From Dactylosporangium sucinum (GTDB lineage Bacteria; Actinomycetota; Actinomycetes; Mycobacteriales; Micromonosporaceae): a stretch of 64,000 nt of DNA. Below are positions 1-7,500 of the stretch, piece after piece; position 1 is the stretch's first letter; every line of letters begins with the position of its first letter. The stretch covers positions 55,917 through 119,916 of the forward strand of contig NZ_BMPI01000031.1 in NCBI RefSeq assembly GCF_014647515.1, read 5' to 3'. The notes under the pieces were generated by a model. It made no database searches. It saw nothing but the letters and a program-made list of their open reading frames with translations, and was not told the origin of the DNA. Position numbers and translations under genes: made by a program.

Positions 1-1
1 G

Positions 2-175
2 GTCGCCAAGGCCGACCCGGAGGACGCCGAGGCGTACCGCTTCTGGCTGATCACCGTCACGGACGCGGTCGTCAGCGCCACCCGCACCGGCGGCGTGCTG
101 GGGCTGGGCGGCGAGCAGGTGACGCCGGCCGAGCGCTCGTTCCGCGACTCCCTGGCCACGGCTCTGGCGGTCTGA
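2..175 (+). CDS. C-terminal end of an unidentified protein (truncated by window edge)
   Basis: An open frame enters from the left edge and stops at TGA 173-175, giving 57 residues. It contains the stretch TGGVLGLGGEQVTPAER followed by a short helix ending in ATALAV. I do not recognise the family. The composition is soluble, with no membrane segment. The next gene, ribH, points towards it, so the two are convergent and separated by about 400 bases. The coding frame is convincing from codon composition (G/C at nearly every third position), but the function cannot be given from this fragment. Confidence 0.6.
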   Translation, partial: VAKADPEDAEAYRFWLITVTDAVVSATRTGGVLGLGGEQVTPAERSFRDSLATALAV

Positions 176-577
176 CCCGCCCCTCCCCCGCTGTCTCGGG
201 CCGCGCCGTGCTCACCGGCGGCGCGGCCGCGCCTGCCCGCACGGTGCTGGCCCGCGCTGCGCCCGCCCGAACGGACGTCACTCACCGCACCACACTCACC
301 GCGACTCACCGCGCCGCGCGCACCTCCACGCCGCGCGCACCTCCACGATCTTGGAGTTGGGTCCCGGATTTGTCGGAAATTTCCGCATAAAGCGGGAACC
401 ACAACTCCAAGATCGCGGCCGGGCAGGCAAGCGCGGCCGGACACGGGGCCGCCGCCGGACACGCGAGTGCCGCCAGGCGAGCGTGGCCGGCGCGGGCCCG
501 GGCGGCGCGGGCCCGGGCGGGCACGCTGCGCTCCCTGGACCCGGACGCCGGGGCGCGCGGCGGGCCGAGCGCAGCCC
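176..577. other. Intergenic gap between convergent genes
   Basis: No gene is supported here. The gap holds a GC-rich low-complexity stretch and one long palindrome (listed separately) that could terminate both flanking transcripts. The short open frames present are GC-driven and have no ribosome binding site or family match I can see. Confidence 0.6.
346..415. repeat. Long palindrome, likely bidirectional terminator or REP-like element
   Basis: Perfect 14-bp arms cgatcttggagttg (346-359) and its complement (402-415) enclose a loop. The stem continues with an imperfect ggtcccg/cgggaacc pairing, and a 12-bp palindrome cggaaatttccg (374-385) sits in the loop. It lies between two convergent genes, which is the usual place for a bidirectional terminator. 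It resembles in design the other palindromes of this window, but its arms are different. Confidence 0.7.
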
Positions 578-1054
578 TCAGGACTTGGCGACCAGCCGCA
601 GCGCGTGAGCCGCGTCCAGCGCGGCCAGCGTCGCCGCGTAGCCCTTGTCCTCCGACGAGCCCGGCAGGCCGGACCGGTCGCGGGCCTGGTCGTAGTTGTC
701 CACGGTCAGCACGCCGTGGGCGACCGGGGTCGACTCGTCCAGCGCGACCCGCGTCAGCCCGTCGGTGACCGACTGGCAGACGTAGTCGAAGTGGGCCGTG
801 TCGCCCCGGATCACCACGCCGAGCGCCACCACGGCGTCGAAGCGGTGGGCCAGGGCCTGGGCCAGCACCGGGAGCTCGACCGCGCCGTCGACGCGGGCCA
901 CCGTGATGTGGTCGACGTTCGACGCCTCGCCGGCCTCGATCGCCCGGTTGAGCATGTGGTCGACGAGCTCGCCGTGCCAGCGGGTGGCGACGATGCCCAG
1001 GGTCAGTCCGGTGCCGTCCACGCGCTGCAGGACGGGCGCTCCACTACCAGCCAT
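578..1054 (-). CDS. ribH: 6,7-dimethyl-8-ribityllumazine synthase
   Basis: This enzyme condenses 5-amino-6-ribitylamino-uracil with 3,4-dihydroxy-2-butanone 4-phosphate to make lumazine, the penultimate step of riboflavin synthesis; the family forms large cytoplasmic oligomers. The product is 158 residues, the normal length. Family motifs are ATRWH (23-27), DGAVELP (56-62) and VIRGDTAHFDYV (81-92), with the catalytic His at 88. The ATG at 1054 was preferred over an in-frame TTG at 1063 because GGAAGGA lies at a good distance upstream, inside the end of ribBA. The ribBA stop ends one base before this ATG, so the genes are translationally coupled. It is the last gene of ribD-ribE-ribBA-ribH. 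Confidence 0.95.
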   Translation of the reverse strand: MAGSGAPVLQRVDGTGLTLGIVATRWHGELVDHMLNRAIEAGEASNVDHITVARVDGAVELPVLAQALAHRFDAVVALGVVIRGDTAHFDYVCQSVTDGLTRVALDESTPVAHGVLTVDNYDQARDRSGLPGSSEDKGYAATLAALDAAHALRLVAKS

Positions 1055-1055
1055 C

Positions 1056-2300
1056 TTACGCAAGTCCTTCCGCGACCTCGTCGAGCTCGTCGAGCAGGTG
1101 ACCCATCCGGTCCCGCTTGGTGCGCAGGTACCGCACGTTCTCCGGGTGCGGCCGGGTCGGCAGGGGCACGCGACCCAGCACGGACAGACCGTACCCTTCC
1201 AGGCCCGCGCGCTTGGCCGGGTTGTTCGTCAACAGGCGCATCGTCTTGATGCCGAGGTCGACCAGGATCTGGGCGCCGGTGCCGTAGTCGCGGGCGTCGG
1301 CGGGCAGGCCCAGGTCGAGGTTGGCGTCGACCGTGTCGCGGCCGAGGTCCTGCAGCTGGTACGCCTGCAGCTTGTGGATCAGGCCGATGCCGCGCCCCTC
1401 GTGGCCGCGCATGTAGAGCACGACGCCCCGGCCCTCCGCGGCGACCATCTGCATCGAGGCCTGCAGCTGCGGGCCGCAGTCGCAGCGCACCGACGTGAAC
1501 ACGTCGCCGGTGAGGCACTCCGAGTGGACCCGGACCAGCACGTCCTCGCCGTCGCCGAGGTCGCCGTAGACGAGGGCGATGTGCTCGCCGTTGTCGAACA
1601 TCGTGGTGTACCCGACCGCGCGGAACACGCCGTGCTCGGTCGGCAGCCGGGTCTCGGCGACCCGCTCGATCTGCTGCTCGGTGTGCCGGCGGAACGCGAT
1701 GAGGTCGGCGATGCTGACCAGCGCGAGGTCGTGCTCCTGCGCGAAGCGGCGCAGGTCGGGCAGCCGCATCATGGTGCCGTCGTCGTTGACCATCTCGCAC
1801 AGCACGCCCGCGGAGCGCAGGCCGGCCATGCTCGCCAGGTCGACGGCGGCCTCGGTGTGGCCGGCGCGGCGCAGCACGCCGCCGGCCTTCGCGCGCAGCG
1901 GCACGACGTGGCCGGGGCGGGAGAGGTCGGTCGGGGCGGTGTCGGGCGAGGAGAGCAGCCGGATGGTGTGCGCGCGGTCGGCGGCGGAGATGCCGGTCGA
2001 GACGCCGAACCGGGCGTCGACGGTCACCGTGTAGGCGGTGCCGCGGCGGTCCTGGTTCGTGCGGTACATCGGGGGCAGGTCGAGGCGGTCCGCCTCCTCC
2101 TCGGTGATCGGGACGCAGATGTACCCCGACGTGTACCGCACCATGAACGCCACCAGCTCGGGCGTCGCGAACTCGGCGGCGAAGATGAGGTCGCCCTCGT
2201 TCTCGCGGTCCTCGTCGTCGACGACGATGACGGCCTTGCCGGCGGCGATGTCCTTGATCGCCCGCTCGATCGGGTCCAGGCCCGTGACGGGGTCGCTCAT
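1056..2300 (-). CDS. ribBA: Bifunctional 3,4-dihydroxy-2-butanone 4-phosphate synthase / GTP cyclohydrolase II
   Basis: The protein supplies both riboflavin precursors: the N-terminal half makes dihydroxybutanone phosphate from ribulose 5-phosphate, and the C-terminal half opens GTP. At 414 residues it has the usual fusion length. The N domain shows DDEDRENEGD (28-37) and RAGHTEAAVDL (145-155). The C domain has the zinc cysteines 262, 273 and 275 in SECLTGD and RCDCGPQL, followed by MRGHEGRGIGL (297-307), so both halves look active. The start ATG overlaps the ribE stop (ATGA). It is controlled by the FMN riboswitch upstream of ribD. Confidence 0.96.
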   Translation of the reverse strand: MSDPVTGLDPIERAIKDIAAGKAVIVVDDEDRENEGDLIFAAEFATPELVAFMVRYTSGYICVPITEEEADRLDLPPMYRTNQDRRGTAYTVTVDARFGVSTGISAADRAHTIRLLSSPDTAPTDLSRPGHVVPLRAKAGGVLRRAGHTEAAVDLASMAGLRSAGVLCEMVNDDGTMMRLPDLRRFAQEHDLALVSIADLIAFRRHTEQQIERVAETRLPTEHGVFRAVGYTTMFDNGEHIALVYGDLGDGEDVLVRVHSECLTGDVFTSVRCDCGPQLQASMQMVAAEGRGVVLYMRGHEGRGIGLIHKLQAYQLQDLGRDTVDANLDLGLPADARDYGTGAQILVDLGIKTMRLLTNNPAKRAGLEGYGLSVLGRVPLPTRPHPENVRYLRTKRDRMGHLLDELDEVAEGLA

Positions 2301-2893
2301 GACCGCACCGCCCCGAGGAGCTTCTCCACGTACTTCGCCATGATGTCGACCTCCAGGTTGACCCGCTCGCCGACGCCCCGGGCGCCGAGCGTGGTGAGCT
2401 TGAGCGTGGTCGGGATGAGCCCGACCGAGAACGTGTCCGCGGTGACGGCGGTGACCGTGAGCGAGATGCCGTCCACGGTGATCGAGCCCTTCTCCACGAC
2501 GTACCGCGCCAGCTGCTCCGGCAGCGCGAACGTCACCGTCTCCCACTGGTCGCCGGCCTCGCGGGCGAGTACCTCGCCGACCCCGTCGACGTGGCCCTGG
2601 ACGATGTGCCCGCCGAGCCGGGTGGCGACGGTGGCGGCCCGCTCCAGGTTGACCGCCGAGCCCACGCGCAGCGACCCGAGGGTGGAGCGCTTGAGCGACT
2701 CGCCCATCACGTCGGCGGTGAAGACGCCGTCGGCGTTGTCGACCACGGTCAGACACACGCCGTTGACGGCGATCGAGTCGCCGTGGGCGGCGTCCGAGGT
2801 GACGGTGGCGCCGCGGATCGCCAGCCGCGCCGAGTCGCCCAGCTCGTCGATCGAGACGACCGTCCCGAGCTCTTCGATGATGCCCGTGAACAC
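2297..2893 (-). CDS. ribE: Riboflavin synthase, alpha subunit
   Basis: It dismutates two lumazine molecules to riboflavin in the last step of the pathway. The protein has 198 residues and two repeated lumazine-binding barrels. The first begins with MFTGIIEELG at residue 1 and carries NGVCLTV. The second is introduced by GHIVQGHVDG near residue 94 and carries DGISLTV. This doubling is the family hallmark. The start is GTG, with AAAGG about 11 bases upstream and the ribD stop three bases before it. The stop overlaps the ribBA start, so the whole operon is coupled. Confidence 0.95.
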   Translation of the reverse strand: MFTGIIEELGTVVSIDELGDSARLAIRGATVTSDAAHGDSIAVNGVCLTVVDNADGVFTADVMGESLKRSTLGSLRVGSAVNLERAATVATRLGGHIVQGHVDGVGEVLAREAGDQWETVTFALPEQLARYVVEKGSITVDGISLTVTAVTADTFSVGLIPTTLKLTTLGARGVGERVNLEVDIMAKYVEKLLGAVRS

Positions 2894-2896
2894 TGG

Positions 2897-3916
2897 TCAC
2901 ACACCTTTCACAGTTGCCGTCAGGCGGACGTCGGGCCCGATCCTGGCGAGGTCGACAACGTCGAACGTCAATGCTTCGCTGATCGTGGAGATTCCCGCGG
3001 CGCCGAGCGCGGCCGGCCCGGCGCCGAGCAGCTTCGGGGCCAGGTAGGCGACCACCCGGTCGACCAGGCCCTCGGCGAGGAAGGCCCCGGCGAGGGTGGG
3101 GCCGCCCTCCAGGAGCGCGGTGCGCACGCCCCTGCGGTACAACTCGTGCAGCATCGGTTGCAGCGCCACCCGGCCGCCCTCCCCGGTCACGACCCAGGTC
3201 GGGGCGCTGTCGTCGAGGACCTTGGATCCCCCGGGTGTACTGCGGGAGCCTTCGACGACCACGCGGAGCGGGCGCGCCCGCCGGTCCGGCAGCCGGACCG
3301 TGAGCTGCGGATCGTCGGCCAGCACCGTGCCGCCGCCGGCGATGATCGCGTCGACGCCGGCCCGCAGCCGGTGCACGTCCTCCCGGGCCTCCGGCGAGGT
3401 GATCCACTTGCTGGTGCCGTCGGCGGCGGCGGAGCGCCCGTCGAGCGTGGCCGCGAACTTCCAGATGACGTAAGGAGTGCCGCGGGTCACCGCGGTCAGC
3501 CAGCCGGCCATCGCGTCCCGGGCCTCGTCCGGCAGGACCGTGCCGATCTCCACCGCCAGCCCGGCCGCGCGGAGCGCCTCCACGCCGCCCGCCGCGACCG
3601 GGTTGGGGTCGCGGACACCGGCCACGACCCGGGTCACCCCGGCGCGGATGAGCGCCTGGGTGCAGGGGCCGGTGCGGCCGGTGTGGTTGCAGGGCTCCAG
3701 CGTGACGTATGCGGTCGCGCCCCGGGCCCGCTCGCCGGCCTGCTCCAGGGCCCGAACCTCGGCGTGCGGCCCGCCGGCCGGGGCCGTGCGCCCCTCGCCG
3801 ACGACCGTGCCGTCGGGGGCGGCGATGACGGCGCCCACGTTGGGGTTGGGGCTGGTCTCGCCGAGGCTCAGGCGCGCCAGCTCCACGGCTCGGCGCATGA
3901 GCTCCTGGTCGTCCAT
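2897..3916 (-). CDS. ribD: Bifunctional diaminohydroxyphosphoribosylaminopyrimidine deaminase / 5-amino-6-(5-phosphoribosylamino)uracil reductase
   Basis: First gene of the riboflavin operon; it carries out the deamination and NADPH-dependent reduction steps after GTP opening. The cytidine deaminase-like zinc site is HAE (51-53) plus PCNHTGRTGPC (75-85) with two cysteines. The reductase half begins near residue 150 with the typical KFAATLDGRSA. I chose the ATG at 3916 (339 residues) because CGGGAG sits seven bases upstream. An in-frame GTG at 3967 has no ribosome binding site and lies within the riboswitch leader. About 105 bases separate the start from the riboswitch. Confidence 0.93.
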   Translation of the reverse strand: MDDQELMRRAVELARLSLGETSPNPNVGAVIAAPDGTVVGEGRTAPAGGPHAEVRALEQAGERARGATAYVTLEPCNHTGRTGPCTQALIRAGVTRVVAGVRDPNPVAAGGVEALRAAGLAVEIGTVLPDEARDAMAGWLTAVTRGTPYVIWKFAATLDGRSAAADGTSKWITSPEAREDVHRLRAGVDAIIAGGGTVLADDPQLTVRLPDRRARPLRVVVEGSRSTPGGSKVLDDSAPTWVVTGEGGRVALQPMLHELYRRGVRTALLEGGPTLAGAFLAEGLVDRVVAYLAPKLLGAGPAALGAAGISTISEALTFDVVDLARIGPDVRLTATVKGV

Positions 3917-4021
3917 CGCCAACTCCCGCGCGGTCAAGGTCACGCGTGGGGAGGCTGATGGGGACACAACGGCGGCAGGGGGTGACGGGTCACGCGCGGA
4001 CGCGCGGACCGTCCCCTGCTT

Positions 4022-4168
4022 CCGCGCGCTGAACTCCCATCCGGACTTTCACCGTCGGCCCTGGACTCACACCAGGTCCACCGGCCGATGGCTTCGGCCG
4101 GGTCGCGGGCTTCCGGCCTCTCGGCCGGTCACCGCCGGTTCGGAATTGCACCGAGCCCCGCCAGCGCG
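4022..4168 (-). promoter_or_regulatory. FMN riboswitch (RFN element) controlling the rib operon
   Basis: Read on the minus strand, the leader contains the conserved RFN core: GGTGCAATTCCGAACCGGCG at the 5' side, a series of short stems, and GTGAAAGTCCGGATGGGAG at the 3' side. These match the hallmark sequences of the FMN aptamer. It lies directly upstream of ribD. No T-run terminator follows, so control is more likely at translation initiation of ribD, but that mechanism is inference. FMN binding should lower rib expression. Confidence 0.93.
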
Positions 4169-4250
4169 TGGTGGGTACGTAACCCGAGTCTGCCACACGA
4201 ATGCGGTCCTTACCGCCGTCCCGGGCGAGGGACATGCGTCACAGACCCGC

Positions 4251-5204
4251 TCAGAGCCCGACCACGCCCCGCCGGTCCACGGCGACGTAGTTGCCGTGGT
4301 GCTTCTTGGCGACCGACTTCATCTCGGTGGCGACGGAGATGACGTCGCGCGGGTCGCTGAGCGGCCCGCCCATCGACGGGGTGCCGATCGCCACGCCGAT
4401 CGACAGCGTCACCAGGTTGGCCTGCTGGACCTCGCCGTTGCGCTGGACGACCTCGATGTAGCCGCGCTCGGCGTCGATCGGGTCGTAGAGGGCGTCGGCG
4501 GCGTTCTGGAACTCCAGGATCGCCTTGGTGGTGAGGTCCTTGAGCTGCTCGGGGGCGCAGACGACGAGGAAGTCGTCGCCGCCGATGTGGCCGAGGAACG
4601 CCGGCGGCAGGCCCACCTCGACCACGGCCCGGTGCAGCGCCCGGGCCAGGGAGGTGATGAACTCGTCGCCGCGGGCGAACCCGTAGACGTCGTTGACCGG
4701 CTTGAACCGGTCGATGTCGACGTGCGAGACGGCGAAGTCGATGCCGGTCCGGGCCCGGTCGGTGATCTCGCGCAGGATGCGGCTGTTGCCGGGCAGCCCG
4801 GTGAGCGGGGACACCTCGCGGTTCTCCTGGTTGCGCCGCAGCGTCGAGCGGACCCGGGCGATCAGCTCCATGGTGTCGAACGGCTTGACCAGGTAGTCGT
4901 CGGCCCCGGCCTGCAGCCCGATCACCTTGTCGGCGGTCTGCCCGCGGGCGGTGAGCAGGATGATCGGCATCGGCGCGGTCATCGGGTCGGCCCGCAGCCG
5001 GCGGGTCAGCTCCAGGCCGTCGAGCTGCGGCATCATCCAGTCGACCACGGCCAGGGCCGGCTGGCGCCGGGCGATCATGTCGAGCGCGGTCTCGCCGTCG
5101 TGGGCGAGCAGCACCTCGAAGCCCTCCAGGTCGAGGTTGACCTTGATGAAGCGGGCGATGTCGACGTCGTCGTCGACCACGAGGATGACGTCCGGCTCGC
5201 CCAC
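4251..5204 (-). CDS. Response regulator with variant GGDEF domain (PleD-like)
   Basis: A receiver domain (1-122) has Asp 11 and 12, phospho-acceptor Asp 55 in VVDWMMP, Thr 85 and Lys 107. It is followed by a GGDEF-fold domain introduced by PLTGLPGNSR (133-142). The signature reads GGDDF (208-212) instead of GG(D/E)EF, so the acidic fourth residue is Asp. The upstream DIDRFKPVND (163-172) is family-like. No RxxD inhibitory site is seen just upstream. The protein may be a weak or inactive diguanylate cyclase, or a signalling scaffold. The GTG start lies two bases after the rpe stop, so it is co-transcribed with rpe. No partner kinase is adjacent. Confidence 0.85.
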   Translation of the reverse strand: MGEPDVILVVDDDVDIARFIKVNLDLEGFEVLLAHDGETALDMIARRQPALAVVDWMMPQLDGLELTRRLRADPMTAPMPIILLTARGQTADKVIGLQAGADDYLVKPFDTMELIARVRSTLRRNQENREVSPLTGLPGNSRILREITDRARTGIDFAVSHVDIDRFKPVNDVYGFARGDEFITSLARALHRAVVEVGLPPAFLGHIGGDDFLVVCAPEQLKDLTTKAILEFQNAADALYDPIDAERGYIEVVQRNGEVQQANLVTLSIGVAIGTPSMGGPLSDPRDVISVATEMKSVAKKHHGNYVAVDRRGVVGL

Positions 5205-5206
5205 AT

Positions 5207-5887
5207 CTATCCCGTCTGTGCGCTGGCCGCTGCGGCCGTGGCGCGGAGCTTGCGCACCGCGGCGGCCGGGTCGTCGGCGCCGTAGACCGCGGTGCCCGCC
5301 ACGAACGTGTCGGCACCCGCCTCGGCGCAGGCCGCGATGGTATCTTCGGCCACCCCGCCGTCGACTTCAATGCGCAGTTCCAGGTGGCCGGCGTCGGCAT
5401 GGCGCCGGGCGGCGCGGACCTTGTCGAGCAGGTGCGGCAGGAACCGCTGGCCGCCGAAGCCCGCCTTGATCGTCATGATCAGCAGCAGGTCGAAGTGGGG
5501 CAGCAGGTCGAGGTACCCCTCCACCGGCGTGTCCCGGTCGATCGCCAGCCCGGCCCGGCTGCCGGCCGAGCGCAGGTCCTTCGCGATCGCGACCGGGTCG
5601 GCGGCCGCCTCGGCGTGGAACGTGACGTTGTACGCCCCCGCCTCCGCGTACTCCGTCGCCCAGCGCGCCGGGTCGGCGATCATGAGATGGCAGTCGAACG
5701 GCAGCGTGGTGGCCTTGCGCAGGCTCTGCACCACGGGCAGCCCGATCGTGAGGTTGGGGACGAAGTGGTAGTCCATGACGTCGACGTGCAGCCAGTCGGC
5801 CGCACCCTCCACGATCCGCGCCTCGTCAGCCAGACGGGCGAAATCCGCGGCGAGAATCGACGGCGCGATCAGCACGTTCTCCTGCAC
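5207..5887 (-). CDS. rpe: Ribulose-phosphate 3-epimerase
   Basis: It interconverts ribulose 5-phosphate and xylulose 5-phosphate in the pentose phosphate pathway; ribulose 5-phosphate is also the substrate of RibBA encoded nearby. The 226-residue TIM barrel shows APSILAADF at the N terminus, the metal-site segments WLHVDVMD and CHLMI, the loop GFGGQRF, and EVDGGV near the C terminus. The start is taken as GTG at 5887 (MQENVLIAPS); the reading frame stays open much further upstream, but that part is not conserved and overlaps the divergent gene. Upstream sequence has only a weak ribosome binding site. Confidence 0.93.
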   Translation of the reverse strand: MQENVLIAPSILAADFARLADEARIVEGAADWLHVDVMDYHFVPNLTIGLPVVQSLRKATTLPFDCHLMIADPARWATEYAEAGAYNVTFHAEAAADPVAIAKDLRSAGSRAGLAIDRDTPVEGYLDLLPHFDLLLIMTIKAGFGGQRFLPHLLDKVRAARRHADAGHLELRIEVDGGVAEDTIAACAEAGADTFVAGTAVYGADDPAAAVRKLRATAAAASAQTG

Positions 5888-5929
5888 CCGCTCACTGTAC
5901 TGTGCGCCGGCGGTCACCCAACTGCGACA

Positions 5930-6436
5930 ATGGCCGGCATGGATGTCGTGGACGTGATCATCGCCGACCATGTGCGGTTCGAGAACCTGCTGCGCCGGCT
6001 CCGCGCCCGTGACATCGACCTGGACGCCCTCCGCGCCCGCCGCCGCGCGGACCGGGCGGAGCTGGCCGGCCTGCTGGTGGCGCACGCGCTGGCCGAGGAG
6101 TCCGAGGTGTACCCGAAGCTGCGCGAGCTCTTCGGCGGCGACGGCCACGTGGAGCACGGCGAGGACGAGCACGTCGACGGCCACCGCAAGCTGCTGGCCC
6201 TCCTGGACGTCGCGGACGTGACGGCGAAGGACTTCGACCGGGCGCTGGGCAAGCTGGCCAACTCCCTGACCCACCACCTGGACGAGGAGGAGCGCACGCT
6301 GCTCAACGACGCCCGCCTGAACCTGGACGCCGACACGCGGGCGTCGCTGGGCGCGGCCTGGCTGGCCGAGCGTGACCGCCTGATCGCCACGGGTTGCGGC
6401 TCGCGCGACGCCGTGGCCGCCCTCCTCCCCGACTGA
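5930..6436 (+). CDS. Hemerythrin-like (HHE) protein
   Basis: A 168-residue, all-helical protein beginning MAGMDVVDVIIADH. Histidines and acidic residues are spaced as in HHE cation-binding domains: DH near the N terminus, AHALAEESEVYP, a His/Glu-rich HVEHGEDEHVDGH segment, and THHLDEEERTLL. The family binds a di-iron centre and is linked to oxygen, nitric oxide or iron sensing, but no specific role can be assigned here. It is divergent from rpe with 42 bases between, and its 3' end faces a palindrome-rich gap. Confidence 0.8.
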   Translation: MAGMDVVDVIIADHVRFENLLRRLRARDIDLDALRARRRADRAELAGLLVAHALAEESEVYPKLRELFGGDGHVEHGEDEHVDGHRKLLALLDVADVTAKDFDRALGKLANSLTHHLDEEERTLLNDARLNLDADTRASLGAAWLAERDRLIATGCGSRDAVAALLPD

Positions 6437-6480
6437 CCCGCGCCGCGGGACGGCATCGCGCCCACGGCCGCCGCCGCGCT

Positions 6481-6536
6481 CATGATCGTGGGAACCATTC
6501 GGCTGCCGGCGCAACCAGATCGTTCCCACGATCATG
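6481..6536. repeat. ATGATC-type palindromic element, copy A
   Basis: Perfect 15-bp arms catgatcgtgggaac (6481-6495) and its complement (6522-6536) flank a 26-base spacer containing ggctgccggcgcaaccag. The arms and spacer match four other copies in this window, at 13325, 13419, 38341 and 38414. It sits just after the stop of the hemerythrin-like gene, so it may act in termination or mRNA protection. Confidence 0.8.
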
Positions 6537-6590
6537 GAGCCGGGCCGGCCGGCGCCCGGGCGGCGCGGGGCCCTCGACCGGGCCGCTCCC

Positions 6591-6660
6591 GCGAAGACGT
6601 TGGTCGATCTACCCTCAAAACTCGAGATCAACTTGATGGTAGATCGACCAACGTCTTCGC
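6591..6660. repeat. Perfect 23-bp inverted repeat
   Basis: Arms gcgaagacgttggtcgatctacc (6591-6613, complement at 6638-6660) are perfect over 23 bases, with a 24-base loop that is AT-rich for this genome. Its sequence is unrelated to the ATGATC family next to it. In a single strand it would form a very stable hairpin. It lies between convergent genes. Confidence 0.8.
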
Positions 6661-6664
6661 CAAG

Positions 6665-6855
6665 CCGGCGCGGCGCGGTCGGGGCGCGCACCGGCGCGGC
6701 GCGGTCCGGGGCGCAGCCGGCGCGGCGCGGTCCGGGGCGTGGTCGGGGCGCGGCCGGCGCGGCGCGGTCCGGGGCGTGGTCGGGGCGCGGCCGGCGCGGC
6801 GCGGCGCGGTCCGGGGCGTGGTCGGGGCGCGGCCGGCGTGGTCGGGGCGCGGGAA
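6665..6855. repeat. GC-rich tandem repeat, about 37-bp unit
   Basis: Five to six head-to-tail copies of a unit starting ccggcgcggcgcggtccggg and continuing with gcgtggtcggggcgcgg. The first two units are truncated, the third and fourth are identical, the fifth has an extra gcggc, and the last is partial. The pattern indicates slippage expansion. It is non-coding as far as can be seen. Confidence 0.75.
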
Positions 6856-6897
6856 GCCCGGCCGCGTCGGGCCTCCGGCGCGGGCACGAGGCCGGGG

Positions 6898-7500
6898 TCA
6901 GCGGCGGCCAGGTGGGGGCGGGGCGCCCAGCCAGCCCGCCGTTCGCAGCGCCTCCCTGAGCGTCTCGGCCGGGGACGGGGCGTCGCGGCGGTTGTCCACC
7001 GCGAGGTGCGGCACCGCCGGGGCGCGGTCCGGCGGGATGGCGGCCAGGAACTCGTCCCAGCGGGCGAGCTTCTGGCCGTCGCGGTGCGAGCCGCGGGCGG
7101 TCAGCCGCTCCCGCAGGGTCTCGGGGTCGGAGCGGACCCAGATCAGGCGGACCGGTTCGCCGCCCAGCGCGCCGGCGAACGCCGACCAGCGCGCCGGGTC
7201 GGTGATCTGGCCGGTGAACGGGCCCGACAGCAGGACCGGGCAGCCGTGGGCGCGGATCTCCCGGGCGGTCGCCGCCAGGCCGGCGTACTCGTGGACCTTG
7301 ATATTCCGGTCGTACCACGGGCCCTCGCGCTCGCCCGGCGGCCGGCCCGCGGCGGCGAGGGTGGCCGCCACGAAGTCGCCGTAGACGGTGTCCTTGTCGA
7401 GCAGGGCCGGCACCGGCGACAGCATCCCGAGGAGCAGGTCGGCGACGGTCGACTTGCCGGCTCCCGGCGGCCCGGCGACCACCCAGGCGACAGCCGTCAT
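6898..7500 (-). CDS. P-loop kinase-like ATPase of unknown substrate
   Basis: A 200-residue protein with Walker A GPPGAGKST at residues 10-18 and a size and fold like gluconate, zeta-toxin or small nucleoside kinases. A later segment LIWVRSDPETLRERL resembles the lid and base-binding region of those kinases. The substrate is not evident. The start ATG overlaps the stop of the upstream ABC exporter gene, so they form one transcript. The 3' end borders the tandem repeat. Confidence 0.7.
   Translation of the reverse strand: MTAVAWVVAGPPGAGKSTVADLLLGMLSPVPALLDKDTVYGDFVAATLAAAGRPPGEREGPWYDRNIKVHEYAGLAATAREIRAHGCPVLLSGPFTGQITDPARWSAFAGALGGEPVRLIWVRSDPETLRERLTARGSHRDGQKLARWDEFLAAIPPDRAPAVPHLAVDNRRDAPSPAETLREALRTAGWLGAPPPPGRR

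Larger units (their letters stand above)
6437..6897. other. Intergenic gap rich in palindromes and tandem repeats
   Basis: This 461-base gap lies between convergent genes. It holds two long palindromes (6481-6536 and 6591-6660) and a GC-only tandem repeat (6665-6855), each listed separately. No gene is supported. The open frames crossing it are caused by the repeat. Confidence 0.7.
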
